A stretch of 32,319 bases of DNA from Achromobacter marplatensis. Lineage in GTDB: Bacteria; Pseudomonadota; Gammaproteobacteria; Burkholderiales; Burkholderiaceae_B. The stretch is from the NCBI RefSeq assembly GCF_002209535.1, contig NZ_NJIG01000030.1, positions 1 through 32,319 of the forward strand, written 5' to 3'. The position numbers were made by a program, and so were the translations under genes. The notes below the pieces were generated by a model, which did no database searches, was not told the DNA's origin, and saw only the letters and a program-made list of their open reading frames with translations. This document shows, piece after piece, positions 24,381-30,422 of this stretch (positions within the stretch are counted from its first letter, which is position 1; each line of letters starts with the position of its first letter).

Positions 24381-24541
24381 ATTCGACTCGCCTTAACGCG
24401 CAACCCGCGCTCAATCGTCCGAGCCATCTGCTCGGGGTCTGGCTCAAGCCCCACTGTGTCAGCGAACAGACGCACGCCAGCGATGTACCAGCGCACCCAC
24501 CACGCGACCTTCAACGTCAGGTGAACGGTGATCTGAGCCAT
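24359..24541 (-). CDS. Small conserved phage protein before terS
   Basis: A 60-residue protein from ATG 24539-24541 with GGA eight bases upstream. It begins MAQITVHLTLKVAWWVRWY, continues GVRLFADTVGLEPDPEQM and ends with a basic tail. The Ala-Trp-Trp segment and the G-x-EPD motif recur in short proteins next to terminase genes in Burkholderia, Pseudomonas and Bordetella phages. One hydrophobic helix suggests membrane contact. No function is known. Confidence 0.6.
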   Translation of the reverse strand: MAQITVHLTLKVAWWVRWYIAGVRLFADTVGLEPDPEQMARTIERGLRVKASRIWGGPQS

Positions 24542-24957
24542 GTAAATTCCAAGGTGCGTCCATCCGACTGCCCGCCGTGGCGAGCTGGGCGCCGCGGTTC
24601 TCGTCATGCTGGCCGCCGGCGACAAGACCGGAAGAAAGATCCCGCGCATTTGCCCCTGCGCGGGCGCCAGGCCTGCTCAGGCGACTCATGGGGGTACTTG
24701 TAGGTTGTGGGGCCCACCCCTTGGCGCGCGTGAGTGCCCGCTGGTTGGACCGATAGGGGCTTAACGGGCGGCGCCGGTCGGAGCCAGCGATACGGGGCTA
24801 TCCCCGAGTGCAGCGTTGGCCATTGGCGCGCTGCTGGCTGGTCGATTGCGGCGGCTGTTCCCACAGAGCAGGGGCCGGAGCATGACGTTTGCCAGCCGGT
24901 GCCCATGCGGCCCGGCGGACGGTTCTCTCTGGCCCCTGCTCTCTGGAAACGGGCATG
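24542..24957. other. Non-coding, structured block upstream of the terminase genes
   Basis: No convincing gene on either strand in 416 bases. Three inverted repeats are visible: AGAGCAGGGGCC / GGCCCCTGCTCT (24865-24876 and 24931-24942, perfect, 54-base spacer); CGGGG-CTAT-CCCCG (24793-24806); CCCGCGC / GCGCGGG (24641-24647 and 24658-24664). Position before terS makes it a candidate for the packaging site (cos or pac) or the late operon leader. Nothing here proves either. Confidence 0.5.
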
Positions 24958-24989
24958 AAAAAGCCCCACAACGATTGCTCGTGTGGGGC
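24958..24989 (-). terminator. Terminator downstream of the tRNA-like RNA
   Basis: On the minus strand GCCCCACA (24982-24989) pairs perfectly with TGTGGGGC (24963-24970) around an 11-base loop, followed by five T (24958-24962). It ends the transcript carrying the tRNA-like element and would have to be overcome for expression of the terminase and structural genes if transcription starts upstream. Confidence 0.88.
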
Positions 24990-24991
24990 AG

Positions 24992-25084
24992 TGACAGTGG
25001 TTGGATTCGAACCAACTAAGGCCGAGTGAGTTCACCCCGGCCTATACCTTGTGTGCAACAAGCGTCCCTGCTGCATTCACCGTC
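24992..25084 (-). ncRNA. tRNA-like RNA with intact acceptor stem and T arm, abnormal body
   Basis: Read on the minus strand, 93 bases. GACGGTG (25078-25084) pairs with CACTGTC (24993-24999) over seven positions with one G-T, followed by A as discriminator; no CCA is encoded. A perfect T arm, GTTGG-TTCGAAT-CCAAC, occupies 25000-25016. The body is unusual: a potential 6-bp D-type stem (TGCAGC/GTTGCA) competes with a short anticodon-like stem whose loop TTGCACA would read GCA (Cys). A large hairpin AGGCCG...CGGCCT (25019-25043) takes the place of a variable arm. CATAAT at 25091-25096 puts a start near 25084. It could be a degenerate tRNA, a tRNA mimic or the terminated leader of the late operon. 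Confidence 0.6.
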
Positions 25085-25100
25085 AAAACTATTATGCAAC

Positions 25101-25128
25101 AAAAAGCCCCGGCTCAGTGTCGGGGCTT
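25101..25128 (-). terminator. Terminator at the end of the early operon
   Basis: On the minus strand AAGCCCCG (25121-25128) pairs perfectly with CGGGGCTT (25104-25111), followed by TTTTT (25101-25105, overlapping the stem end). It lies 80 bases after the stop of the last early gene and directly before the tRNA-like RNA. Positions 25129-25209 hold nothing else I can identify. Confidence 0.85.
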
Positions 25129-25209
25129 CATATCTTCAGGGCGCAAGAGCCCGGCGCTAGTATCCCACAATGTGTGGCGCTTTTAGGAATGTCCGTGTCC
25201 CACTTTTCC

Positions 25210-25944
25210 TCACTGCGCCCTCAATTCGAAAGGGATGCCTAGCTTGAGCATGGCTTGCACCTGCTCGTAGGTGTATTGAGGAGGAGGCCGATTCGCTACC
25301 TCTTCAGCCATGGCAAGCAATTCCGCCCGGCGCCGAGACGTCAGACTGGCAATGTCCGCTTCCTTTTTGGCCGACCCCACGTAATCGGCCATGTTGCCCC
25401 GGATTGTTGTCAGGTAGATGTTGCCGACCGCATACGGGCCAGTGTCTCCGTACCGGCCCATGCAGAGATCGTTGGGGCCGCTGCCACGCAGGTGATAGTG
25501 GCGTTGCCAGAATTCCCACCATTCGGCGAAAGTGAGCTCGAAGCCGATGCCGCGGCCAGCGGATCGGGTCTTCTGCTTCATGAACGCGTAGTAAGGATCA
25601 GGAAGCTTCTGGCTCTTGGCATGGGTGCGAATTCGCGCAAGGGCTTCAGGACTCAGGTCGCCGAGCACGCTGGCGATACGATCCTCGCCGGGCGCATCGT
25701 CCGGGATTGCATAGCTTTTCAGCCGGTAGGTTGCATAGCCGCCGCGCTCATGGATGGGCGCGATGCGCACTAGGCTGCCGCCATTCTCCATCGCCTCCAG
25801 TACGCGCGAGACAGCCTTCCGCGCCGCCTCTCTATCCTGTCGATTCTTGTTGTCGCCAAGGATGTAATTGACGATCTCCATCATCCTGAAGTCTCGCTTG
25901 GGGTAAGTCCCCAGCAACTCAAGAACCTCGGTAGCGTATTTCAT
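25210..25944 (-). CDS. Winged-helix protein with HNH-like C-terminal domain, function unknown
   Basis: A 244-residue protein. Residues about 1-85 look like a winged helix (EVLELLGTYPKRDFRMMEIVNYI, AVSRVLEAMENGGSLVRI, GGYATYRL). Residues about 125-185 contain GFELTFAEWWEFWQRHYHL followed by CMGRYGDTGPYAVGNIYL and a closing Asn. This RxGDxGPYxxxN pattern recurs in phage proteins and looks like an HNH/AP2-type fold without the usual catalytic His pair. It is the last gene before the early terminator. A role in gene control or DNA ends is possible; I do not assign one. Confidence 0.5.
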   Translation of the reverse strand: MKYATEVLELLGTYPKRDFRMMEIVNYILGDNKNRQDREAARKAVSRVLEAMENGGSLVRIAPIHERGGYATYRLKSYAIPDDAPGEDRIASVLGDLSPEALARIRTHAKSQKLPDPYYAFMKQKTRSAGRGIGFELTFAEWWEFWQRHYHLRGSGPNDLCMGRYGDTGPYAVGNIYLTTIRGNMADYVGSAKKEADIASLTSRRRAELLAMAEEVANRPPPQYTYEQVQAMLKLGIPFELRAQ

Positions 25945-26297
25945 CGAATCTTCCTCTCAACTTCATTTCGGAATAGGCCGAGATAAATCCGGTATTCAGC
26001 GTCTGTCAGCGTCACGCCTGTCATCTCTGCAATCCACTCCCGTGCCGCCTTACGCCGGTCTTTCGTGCCCATGCCGTCGAACCTCACGCCCTTCTGAGGG
26101 TATTCAGCGATCACTACCATGCGCTCATGCCATGGCAGCGCGGCGTGCATCGCCTCCACTAGCAGGGCATGGTCGTAGTTGATCGGGCGAGGGTCGACGT
26201 CTTCGGCATGGTGGACGACCATGTTGCCCACCGTGCAGCCGGACCACGTCCAACGCGCCCAGTTCCAAAGCAAGTCATCGCCCGTCAGGCTACTCAT
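25941..26297 (-). CDS. Candidate late-gene antiterminator (Q-like)
   Basis: A 118-residue protein. It starts LLWNWARWTWSG, contains MHAALPWHERMVVIAEYPQKG and ends in a basic helical stretch (KDRRKAAREWIAEM, LFRNEVERKIR). Size, Trp-rich start and position at the end of the early operon, just before two terminators and the late genes, fit a Q-type late regulator. The family match is by general impression only; there is no diagnostic zinc motif. It might instead be an unrelated small early protein. Confidence 0.35.
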   Translation of the reverse strand: MSSLTGDDLLWNWARWTWSGCTVGNMVVHHAEDVDPRPINYDHALLVEAMHAALPWHERMVVIAEYPQKGVRFDGMGTKDRRKAAREWIAEMTGVTLTDAEYRIYLGLFRNEVERKIR

Positions 26298-26493
26298 CGG
26301 CCACCTCGTACCGGTTGCACTTGGTGCCGTAGGGCTTGCCCTTCAGACACCGCGTGATCGTGTCGCCGATGAAAGGCGTCTCGATGGTCTTTGCGTGGGC
26401 GCAGCCCTTGCACGACCGATTGAGTGCGGCCTGCTGGCGGCTCATCACCACCTGCATCGGGTCGCGGAACTCCCATTTGCGTAGGTCTTCCAT
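26290..26493 (-). CDS. Small four-cysteine protein, probably zinc-binding
   Basis: A 67-residue protein from ATG 26491-26493, which shares one base with the preceding stop (TGATG). Four Cys in the pattern CKGCAHAK...CLKGKPYGTKC suggest one zinc site. Short phage proteins with CxGC and a C-terminal KxYGxxCxxY element are common in early operons and have no known role. Confidence 0.6.
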   Translation of the reverse strand: MEDLRKWEFRDPMQVVMSRQQAALNRSCKGCAHAKTIETPFIGDTITRCLKGKPYGTKCNRYEVADE

Positions 26494-26834
26494 CAGAATT
26501 CCTCCACGGCCCAACCGCCGCCGTCCTTCTTGGCGCGGGCCTTAACGGCAATGAACTTGAACGGGTACATGTCCGCGGCGATCTTGATCTTGGCGCGCGC
26601 GTCGTCCTGCCAGAAGCCTTTGACCTCATGGAGCTCGATCTGGCCGTCGGGAACCATCACCGCGAAGTCGGGCGTGTAGAACGTGTTGTCAGCGAGGCGG
26701 AATTTCATCCCCTCGAACTTGTGCCAGAGGATGCCGCCCACCGCCTGGAGCTGGCCCAGGTAGTCGGCGTAGGCTTGCTCGGTCTTATTGAGCTGGCCGG
26801 CCTTCAGACGGCCCAGTGCAAAGGCGCGGTTCAT
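26493..26834 (-). CDS. DUF1064-type PD-(D/E)XK nuclease
   Basis: A 113-residue protein with a compact restriction-nuclease-like core: Glu19 (NKTEQAY), YTPDFAV with Asp56, IELHEVKG with Glu70 and Lys72, then the AKIKIAADMYPFKFI strand. This is the DUF1064 family, related to VSR/RecU-like nucleases and thought to act as Holliday junction resolvases in phages. It overlaps both neighbours by one to four bases in the replication operon. Confidence 0.8.
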   Translation of the reverse strand: MNRAFALGRLKAGQLNKTEQAYADYLGQLQAVGGILWHKFEGMKFRLADNTFYTPDFAVMVPDGQIELHEVKGFWQDDARAKIKIAADMYPFKFIAVKARAKKDGGGWAVEEF

Positions 26835-27205
26835 GCGGACACCTGTGCGCGAAGGACTCGGAAGGGATCGGCCGCACTCGGATTCCAGCCGGCGCGCAGC
26901 GTCCGGATCAATTCATCCGTCATAGCTAGGGCGCGTTTGCGCTCATACGCGTTCATCATGGGCTCAGTCTTCTCCGGCGCCTCCACATCCGACCAGCGAT
27001 AGATGGCTGCGCGGCCGGATCCGACGCCCTTACGCTCGCCAGTGCGTTCGACATATCCACGACACAGAAGGCGACGCATAGTCTTATCCGCAACTCGCTG
27101 ATCGACGCCGATCAGTTCCGCCACTTCCCGGATTGTGTGAGGCCCGTTAACGCGCAAGCAGTTGACTACGGCTACCCCGTGATGATCCTGTCCTGCAAAT
27201 CTCAT
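26831..27205 (-). CDS. Winged-helix DNA-binding protein
   Basis: A 124-residue protein. Residues about 10-70 form a MarR/IclR-like winged helix: VVNCLRVNGPHTIREVAELIGVDQRVADKTMRRLLCRGYVERTG-type text with a clear recognition helix and wing (GSGRAAIYRW). The C-terminal half is helical and basic. It follows the P-like gene as ATGA and may be a replication accessory or a small regulator. Confidence 0.65.
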   Translation of the reverse strand: MRFAGQDHHGVAVVNCLRVNGPHTIREVAELIGVDQRVADKTMRRLLCRGYVERTGERKGVGSGRAAIYRWSDVEAPEKTEPMMNAYERKRALAMTDELIRTLRAGWNPSAADPFRVLRAQVSA

Positions 27206-27897
27206 GATTGCTCTCCCCTTGCCTTAGCAAGCATCGCCGCGATGGTGGGCGTAGGTTGTTCGCCCTTGGCAATGCGTTCGCCCCATGCCTTAACCCAACG
27301 CCGGGGATCTCTCCCGGTCTGGTCCAGCGCCTTGTCGGCGCCCATCCTCTTCAACGCGGCAGCCGCCTCTTCCTTGGTCGCCAATGTCTGTCCCGGTGCC
27401 GGCAGCGCCGTCCGCGGCTCGGGGATCGGGTGCCACTCTCCTTTTCCGATTTCCTCCGACAACGTCTTCTCCCAGCGGGCCTTGATCTGGCCGTAGGTGC
27501 TGCCCAGCAAGTCCACGGTGCTGACCCCGATCGCAGCCCAGTACACGGCAGGGTGCGACCACGAACCCATCTGCCCACGCTGCCGGGCCGTCATCCCGTG
27601 CACAGCCTCGTGGTAAGCGACTTCGGGCGCCATCCACGGCCGGCACAGCTTCAGGAACTCGGGCAACGTCGGCGGCCAGTCACGCTGCTTGCAGGCTTGC
27701 AATCCCACGGCGATCTCGTCCCCCGAGAACCCGGCCAAGTCTTCAGCCCAGACAGCGTGTACTGCCTCTTCCGGCACGCCGCCCCACATTTGGGGGAGCT
27801 TCGAGCCGTACATCGCGGTCAGCCGCTGGAACAGCTTTTTGATCCAAGGCGTCGGCAGCGCCTGAGGTGCTTCAAACCGGTTGGCCAGTGCTTGCAT
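27202..27897 (-). CDS. Replication protein P-like helicase loader
   Basis: A 231-residue protein from ATG 27895-27897; the upstream extension of the frame is a shadow of the next gene. The segments PTPWIKKLFQRLTAMYGSKL, GFSGDEIAVGLQACKQRDWPPTLPEFLKLCRPW and VAYHEAVHGM are characteristic of lambda P-like proteins, which recruit host DnaB to the origin bound by O. It overlaps the O-like gene by 26 bases, the expected O-P order. Confidence 0.75.
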   Translation of the reverse strand: MQALANRFEAPQALPTPWIKKLFQRLTAMYGSKLPQMWGGVPEEAVHAVWAEDLAGFSGDEIAVGLQACKQRDWPPTLPEFLKLCRPWMAPEVAYHEAVHGMTARQRGQMGSWSHPAVYWAAIGVSTVDLLGSTYGQIKARWEKTLSEEIGKGEWHPIPEPRTALPAPGQTLATKEEAAAALKRMGADKALDQTGRDPRRWVKAWGERIAKGEQPTPTIAAMLAKARGEQS

Positions 27898-28705
27898 CGA
27901 AAGTCCCCATGTCTCGCATTTCGGGTTGCGGATCGCTCCACAGCTTTTCCATCCACTTCGCATTCGTCTGCGTGATCGTCGACGGGGAGGCTCGGGCTTG
28001 AGCCCGTGGAGGGAATAGCCCCTGGTAGCCGCCGGCGATGCTGTTGGCAATCACGTCGCTCGGCTGATGCCCTTCGGCCAGGTAGGCAGCCAGCTGCTGC
28101 AGCTGACGCTTTGCGCCCTCCTCCGTGACCGGCTTCTTGCGGTCCTTCCGGTCGGCAACCCAGCTTTGCCAGTCTTCGCGGTCAAGCCAGTCCGGCAACT
28201 CGATCGCGGCGGCATCGAATCCATTCCCCCGCTTGCGGGGGGTAGGGGGGTGTTCTTTTGTTTCTTGGTTATTGGTTCTTGGTTCTTGGTTAGCTTTCGA
28301 TCCGGTTTCCCCTGGGTTAGGGTTCGATTCGATTTCGGAACCTACGGAAAACCGGCTGGGTTTATCTGGGTTTCCGCCTTCCTTTCTCGGGCGCCCTCCC
28401 CGCTTCCCGTTGGCTTTCGCGGTATCGGCTTTGACGTGATATGCGGCAATCTCTGCATCCGCGCGCTTGTTGTGCCAGTACCCATTGGCCAGGGTGAAGA
28501 ACTCGCCCAGCACCAATTTCACGGCCTCGCGCTCTTCTTCAGAGCGCGCCCCAACCCATCGGCAGACTTGCTGCATGTCATCCACAATGGGTTGTTCTTC
28601 CGCGTAGTAGCGGCGCAGCAGGCGGCTGTAGATAGCGTCCTCAACCAAACTCAAGTGCATCGTGGCCTGGGCGTAATCGCCGATGTTGTGGCTGTAGTAG
28701 TTCAT
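27872..28705 (-). CDS. DUF1376 (YdaU-like) replication initiation protein, O-like
   Basis: A 277-residue protein. Residues 1-90 carry DUF1376: NYYSHNIGDYAQATMHLSLVEDAIYSRLLRRYYAEE-type opening, then the helical winged domain. Residues about 95-160 are a basic, low-complexity linker (KRGGRPRK, KANQEPRTNNQETK). The C-terminal half has LPDWLDREDWQSWVADRKDRKK and AAYLAEGHQPSDVIANSIAGGYQGLF, the usual end of phage O-like proteins. The linker is encoded by a heptamer repeat. It probably binds the origin and passes it to the P-like protein. Confidence 0.8.
   Translation of the reverse strand: MNYYSHNIGDYAQATMHLSLVEDAIYSRLLRRYYAEEQPIVDDMQQVCRWVGARSEEEREAVKLVLGEFFTLANGYWHNKRADAEIAAYHVKADTAKANGKRGGRPRKEGGNPDKPSRFSVGSEIESNPNPGETGSKANQEPRTNNQETKEHPPTPRKRGNGFDAAAIELPDWLDREDWQSWVADRKDRKKPVTEEGAKRQLQQLAAYLAEGHQPSDVIANSIAGGYQGLFPPRAQARASPSTITQTNAKWMEKLWSDPQPEMRDMGTFDASTGQPV
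28265..28291 (+). repeat. Heptamer tandem repeat inside the O-like gene
   Basis: TTGGTT occurs four times with an exact 7-base period (starts 28265, 28272, 28279, 28286; consensus TTGGTTC). It encodes the Asn-Gln-Glu linker on the minus strand. Because seven is not a multiple of three, gain or loss of one unit would shift the frame. Position within an initiator gene makes it a candidate iteron array of the phage origin. Confidence 0.7.
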
Positions 28706-29061
28706 GCGTGCTCCAGCATCCCGACAGCACGTAGGGCGCCGTCAGGGACTTCCAAGCCTTGGGACTGCAGTTGTTCAATGCACCAGACCAGCAGATCGCG
28801 CTGGCGGCCGTATCGGGCCTCGAAGCGAGCCTTCCAGGGATGCACGGCAATTCGGCCTGGCGCGCCGGTCCCATCCTGGTGGTTGCCGGCAGACAGCGGC
28901 AGAACCAGCCAATGCGCATCGGGCTTCGTGCGGCCGTCGATGTGGTGGATGGAGCAGTGGCCGTCAAAGAAGCCATCCATGCGGGATGCCACACAGCCAA
29001 TGTTCGTGACCAGCAGATCCCAGAATCGCTTCTGTTCCGCGGAGGGGTTACGGCCTTTCAT
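28702..29061 (-). CDS. ref: Ref-family recombination enhancement nuclease
   Basis: A 119-residue protein from ATG 29059-29061 (ATGA overlap with the preceding gene); the longer frame upstream is a shadow. It shows the C-terminal HNH-like core of P1 Ref: CSIHHIDGRTKPDAHWLVLP, then LSAGNHQDG and IAVHPWKARFE. P1 Ref is a RecA-dependent nuclease that targets DNA at displacement loops. Here only the compact catalytic domain is present; the long basic tail of P1 Ref is missing. It lies in the replication operon between DUF1367 and the O-like gene and may help phage recombination. Confidence 0.8.
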   Translation of the reverse strand: MKGRNPSAEQKRFWDLLVTNIGCVASRMDGFFDGHCSIHHIDGRTKPDAHWLVLPLSAGNHQDGTGAPGRIAVHPWKARFEARYGRQRDLLVWCIEQLQSQGLEVPDGALRAVGMLEHA

Positions 29062-29579
29062 TCGCCGAATCCTTGCAAGACGAGCTCCAGCATTTCGCTG
29101 GCGCGCGCGGCCGGCAGATGCGGCCACATAGTTTTCTGGGCATGCGCCGTGCGCAGGAAGGCAACAGCGTCGGCATGAAATTCCTCCATGTCGGCCTGCT
29201 CCAGCTTTGCGTAGCTGATCGACCGCGGCACAGGAATCACGCCGCCCTTGGGGCCCGGATACCAGTCGACGAAGCCGCAGCCGATCTTGAGCCAGTCCCT
29301 GAACGCGTTGAATTCCTCGAAGCGCTCCTGGGCTTCGAACAGGACGGTCTCCATCTTCATGTGCTTCCGGTGGTACCAGCCCAGGCGCTCTTTGTGCGTG
29401 GTGATCGACAGCATCTCGCCGGGCTCGAGCCGGACAATCTGGTTCCACAGCCGGCGCCATTGCTTGCGCCCGTGCTCACCCAGGCCGTCGACCATGCCGA
29501 AGATCATTCGGCGTGCGGCTTCCTTTTCCTGCTCTGAGGCTTGGACAGGTTGCTGACGAACCAGGGTGATATCGGCCAT
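29058..29579 (-). CDS. DUF1367 family phage protein
   Basis: A 173-residue protein. RKQWRRLWNQIVRLEPGEMLSI-type text is followed by YHRKHMKMETVLFEAQERF, FRDWLKIGCGFVDWYPGPKGGVIPVPRSISYAKLEQADMEEFH-type text, which is the DUF1367 signature. Members occur in early operons of many lambdoid phages; no activity is known. It begins three bases after the cII stop. Confidence 0.75.
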   Translation of the reverse strand: MADITLVRQQPVQASEQEKEAARRMIFGMVDGLGEHGRKQWRRLWNQIVRLEPGEMLSITTHKERLGWYHRKHMKMETVLFEAQERFEEFNAFRDWLKIGCGFVDWYPGPKGGVIPVPRSISYAKLEQADMEEFHADAVAFLRTAHAQKTMWPHLPAARASEMLELVLQGFGE

Positions 29580-29581
29580 GG

Positions 29582-29893
29582 TTACGCCTCGTCCTCGTTC
29601 TCGACTTCGGCCAGCAGCCAGTTGGCCGCCCAGCGCTTGAGAACCTTCTGATCGTTGGGCGTCGTCACCACTGAATTCTTGGGGGATACCTGCAAGCCCA
29701 CAGCAGCCAGCAATAAGCAGTACTGAATCAAGGCCTCTTTTTGTCGGCTCAAAGTGCTGGGATCAACGCCCATCAATTCGGCTGCACGGACCTGCGTGAC
29801 ATGTGCAAGACGGCGCAAGATCTCAGATTCAATCCGTGCAGCGTTCTTGCGGGTGATTTCCTGCCGCTCGGCAGATACTGGTTGCGTGCTCAT
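29582..29893 (-). CDS. cII: CII-like transcriptional activator
   Basis: A 103-residue protein from ATG 29891-29893 with AAGGA eight bases upstream. The core RKNAARIESEILRRLAHVTQVRAAELMGVDPSTLSRQK-type text is the helix-turn-helix of the phage CII family, followed by the helical YCLLLAAVGLQV tetramer segment. CII-type proteins activate the establishment promoter of the repressor and of integrase. It is the first gene of the operon after cro. Confidence 0.85.
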   Translation of the reverse strand: MSTQPVSAERQEITRKNAARIESEILRRLAHVTQVRAAELMGVDPSTLSRQKEALIQYCLLLAAVGLQVSPKNSVVTTPNDQKVLKRWAANWLLAEVENEDEA

Positions 29894-29931
29894 TGAGTAC
29901 ATCCTTATGAACAAAGAACGAGGTGTGTTTC

Positions 29932-30096
29932 GTGACCGAAACGGAAAAGTTGTTGATCAGTGCCCAGGACTTGGCCCGCCGCGTGTTTGAGGCACCCAGC
30001 GAAAAAGCCGTCATGGATTTGTTTCAGGAGCTGTGCGCCGAGCGTGACCGCATGGCGTGGGCGACCGACGGCCGCGAATCGGCGACGGTGCATTGA
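29932..30096 (+). CDS. Small acidic protein on the strand opposite to cro and cII
   Basis: A 54-residue frame from GTG 29932-29934 to TGA 30094-30096, preceded by GAGG at 29921-29924. The text includes LISAQDLARRVFEAPSEKAV and DLFQELCAERDRMAW, a plausible two-helix acidic protein. GC by codon position is about 63, 44 and 78 percent, the pattern of real genes in this genome. It points away from the early operon, in the region that holds nutR in lambda-like phages. No function recognised. It could be transcribed by readthrough from the opposite side or from its own promoter. Confidence 0.55.
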   Translation: MTETEKLLISAQDLARRVFEAPSEKAVMDLFQELCAERDRMAWATDGRESATVH

Positions 30097-30098
30097 TG

Positions 30099-30338
30099 TC
30101 ATGCCGCCCTCGCCTCTTCACCTGCCAATTCGGGCCACACCTTTGCCCACTGCTTACACAAAAGGCGCTTGGATATGCCAGAGGCTGATTCCAGCGCATG
30201 CGCATACTCAGCAGGCACATTCCCCGACCGCTCCCATTGCTGGACCGTCTGGTAGTTGTTGGCGCCGGTCTTCCTGGCTGTAGCCACCGGGCCGCCGGCG
30301 TTGGCGATGGCTTGAGCGATGTGGGGGTTCTTGTCCAT
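30099..30338 (-). CDS. cro: Cro / YdaS-like regulator
   Basis: A 79-residue protein from ATG 30336-30338. The opening NPHIAQAIANAGGPVATARKTG and the YQTVQQWERSGNVPAEYAHALESASGIS-type block are the helix-turn-helix of the YdaS/Cro group. It is divergent from the CI-like repressor and the first gene of the leftward operon. The -10 box lies so close to the ATG that the transcript would have only a few leader bases, which would explain the lack of a clear Shine-Dalgarno. Confidence 0.8.
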   Translation of the reverse strand: MDKNPHIAQAIANAGGPVATARKTGANNYQTVQQWERSGNVPAEYAHALESASGISKRLLCKQWAKVWPELAGEEARAA

Positions 30339-30347
30339 GACGCCCAC

Positions 30348-30375
30348 TCTATACAAGAAAAACTAGCAATGCAAG
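30348..30375 (-). promoter_or_regulatory. Leftward early promoter (pR-like)
   Basis: On the minus strand CTTGCA (30370-30375) and TATAGA (30348-30353) are separated by 16 bases. Operator O1 covers the spacer and O2 the -35, so repressor binding would block it. Start of transcription is predicted near 30341, three bases before the cro ATG. Confidence 0.6.
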
Positions 30376-30406
30376 AAATTCCTGCAATGACACAAGCCTT
30401 TCTTGT
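30353..30406. promoter_or_regulatory. Three repressor operators (OR-like)
   Basis: Three 15-mers share the form [AG]CAAG-N5-C[TC][TA]G[CT]: O1 30353-30367 (ACAAGAAAAACTAGC), O2 30371-30385 (GCAAGAAATTCCTGC), O3 30392-30406 (ACAAGCCTTTCTTGT, perfectly symmetric arms). Starts are 18 and 21 bases apart, about two helix turns. They overlap pR and pRM as expected for CI/Cro sites. Confidence 0.75.
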
Positions 30407-30415
30407 GGGTAATCT
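30387..30415 (+). promoter_or_regulatory. Repressor maintenance promoter (pRM-like), leaderless
   Basis: ATGACA (30387-30392), a 17-base spacer and TAATCT (30410-30415). The predicted start near 30422 falls directly before the cI ATG at 30423, giving a leaderless transcript like lambda pRM. Operator O3 fills the spacer, so high repressor levels would shut it off. Confidence 0.65.
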
Positions 30416-30422
30416 CGCGCGC

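Noticed and set aside
24604..25035. 143-codon minus-strand frame across the non-coding block
   Set aside because: It reads through the tRNA-like element and the terminator hairpin and has no coding-like composition or start signal.
28067..29131. 354-codon plus-strand frame
   Set aside because: Antisense to the O-like and Ref-like genes, no recognisable domain.
28702..29460. 252-codon version of the Ref-like gene
   Set aside because: Its first 133 codons overlap DUF1367 in another frame and read as random Arg/Ala-rich text; the ATG at 29059-29061 gives the conserved protein.
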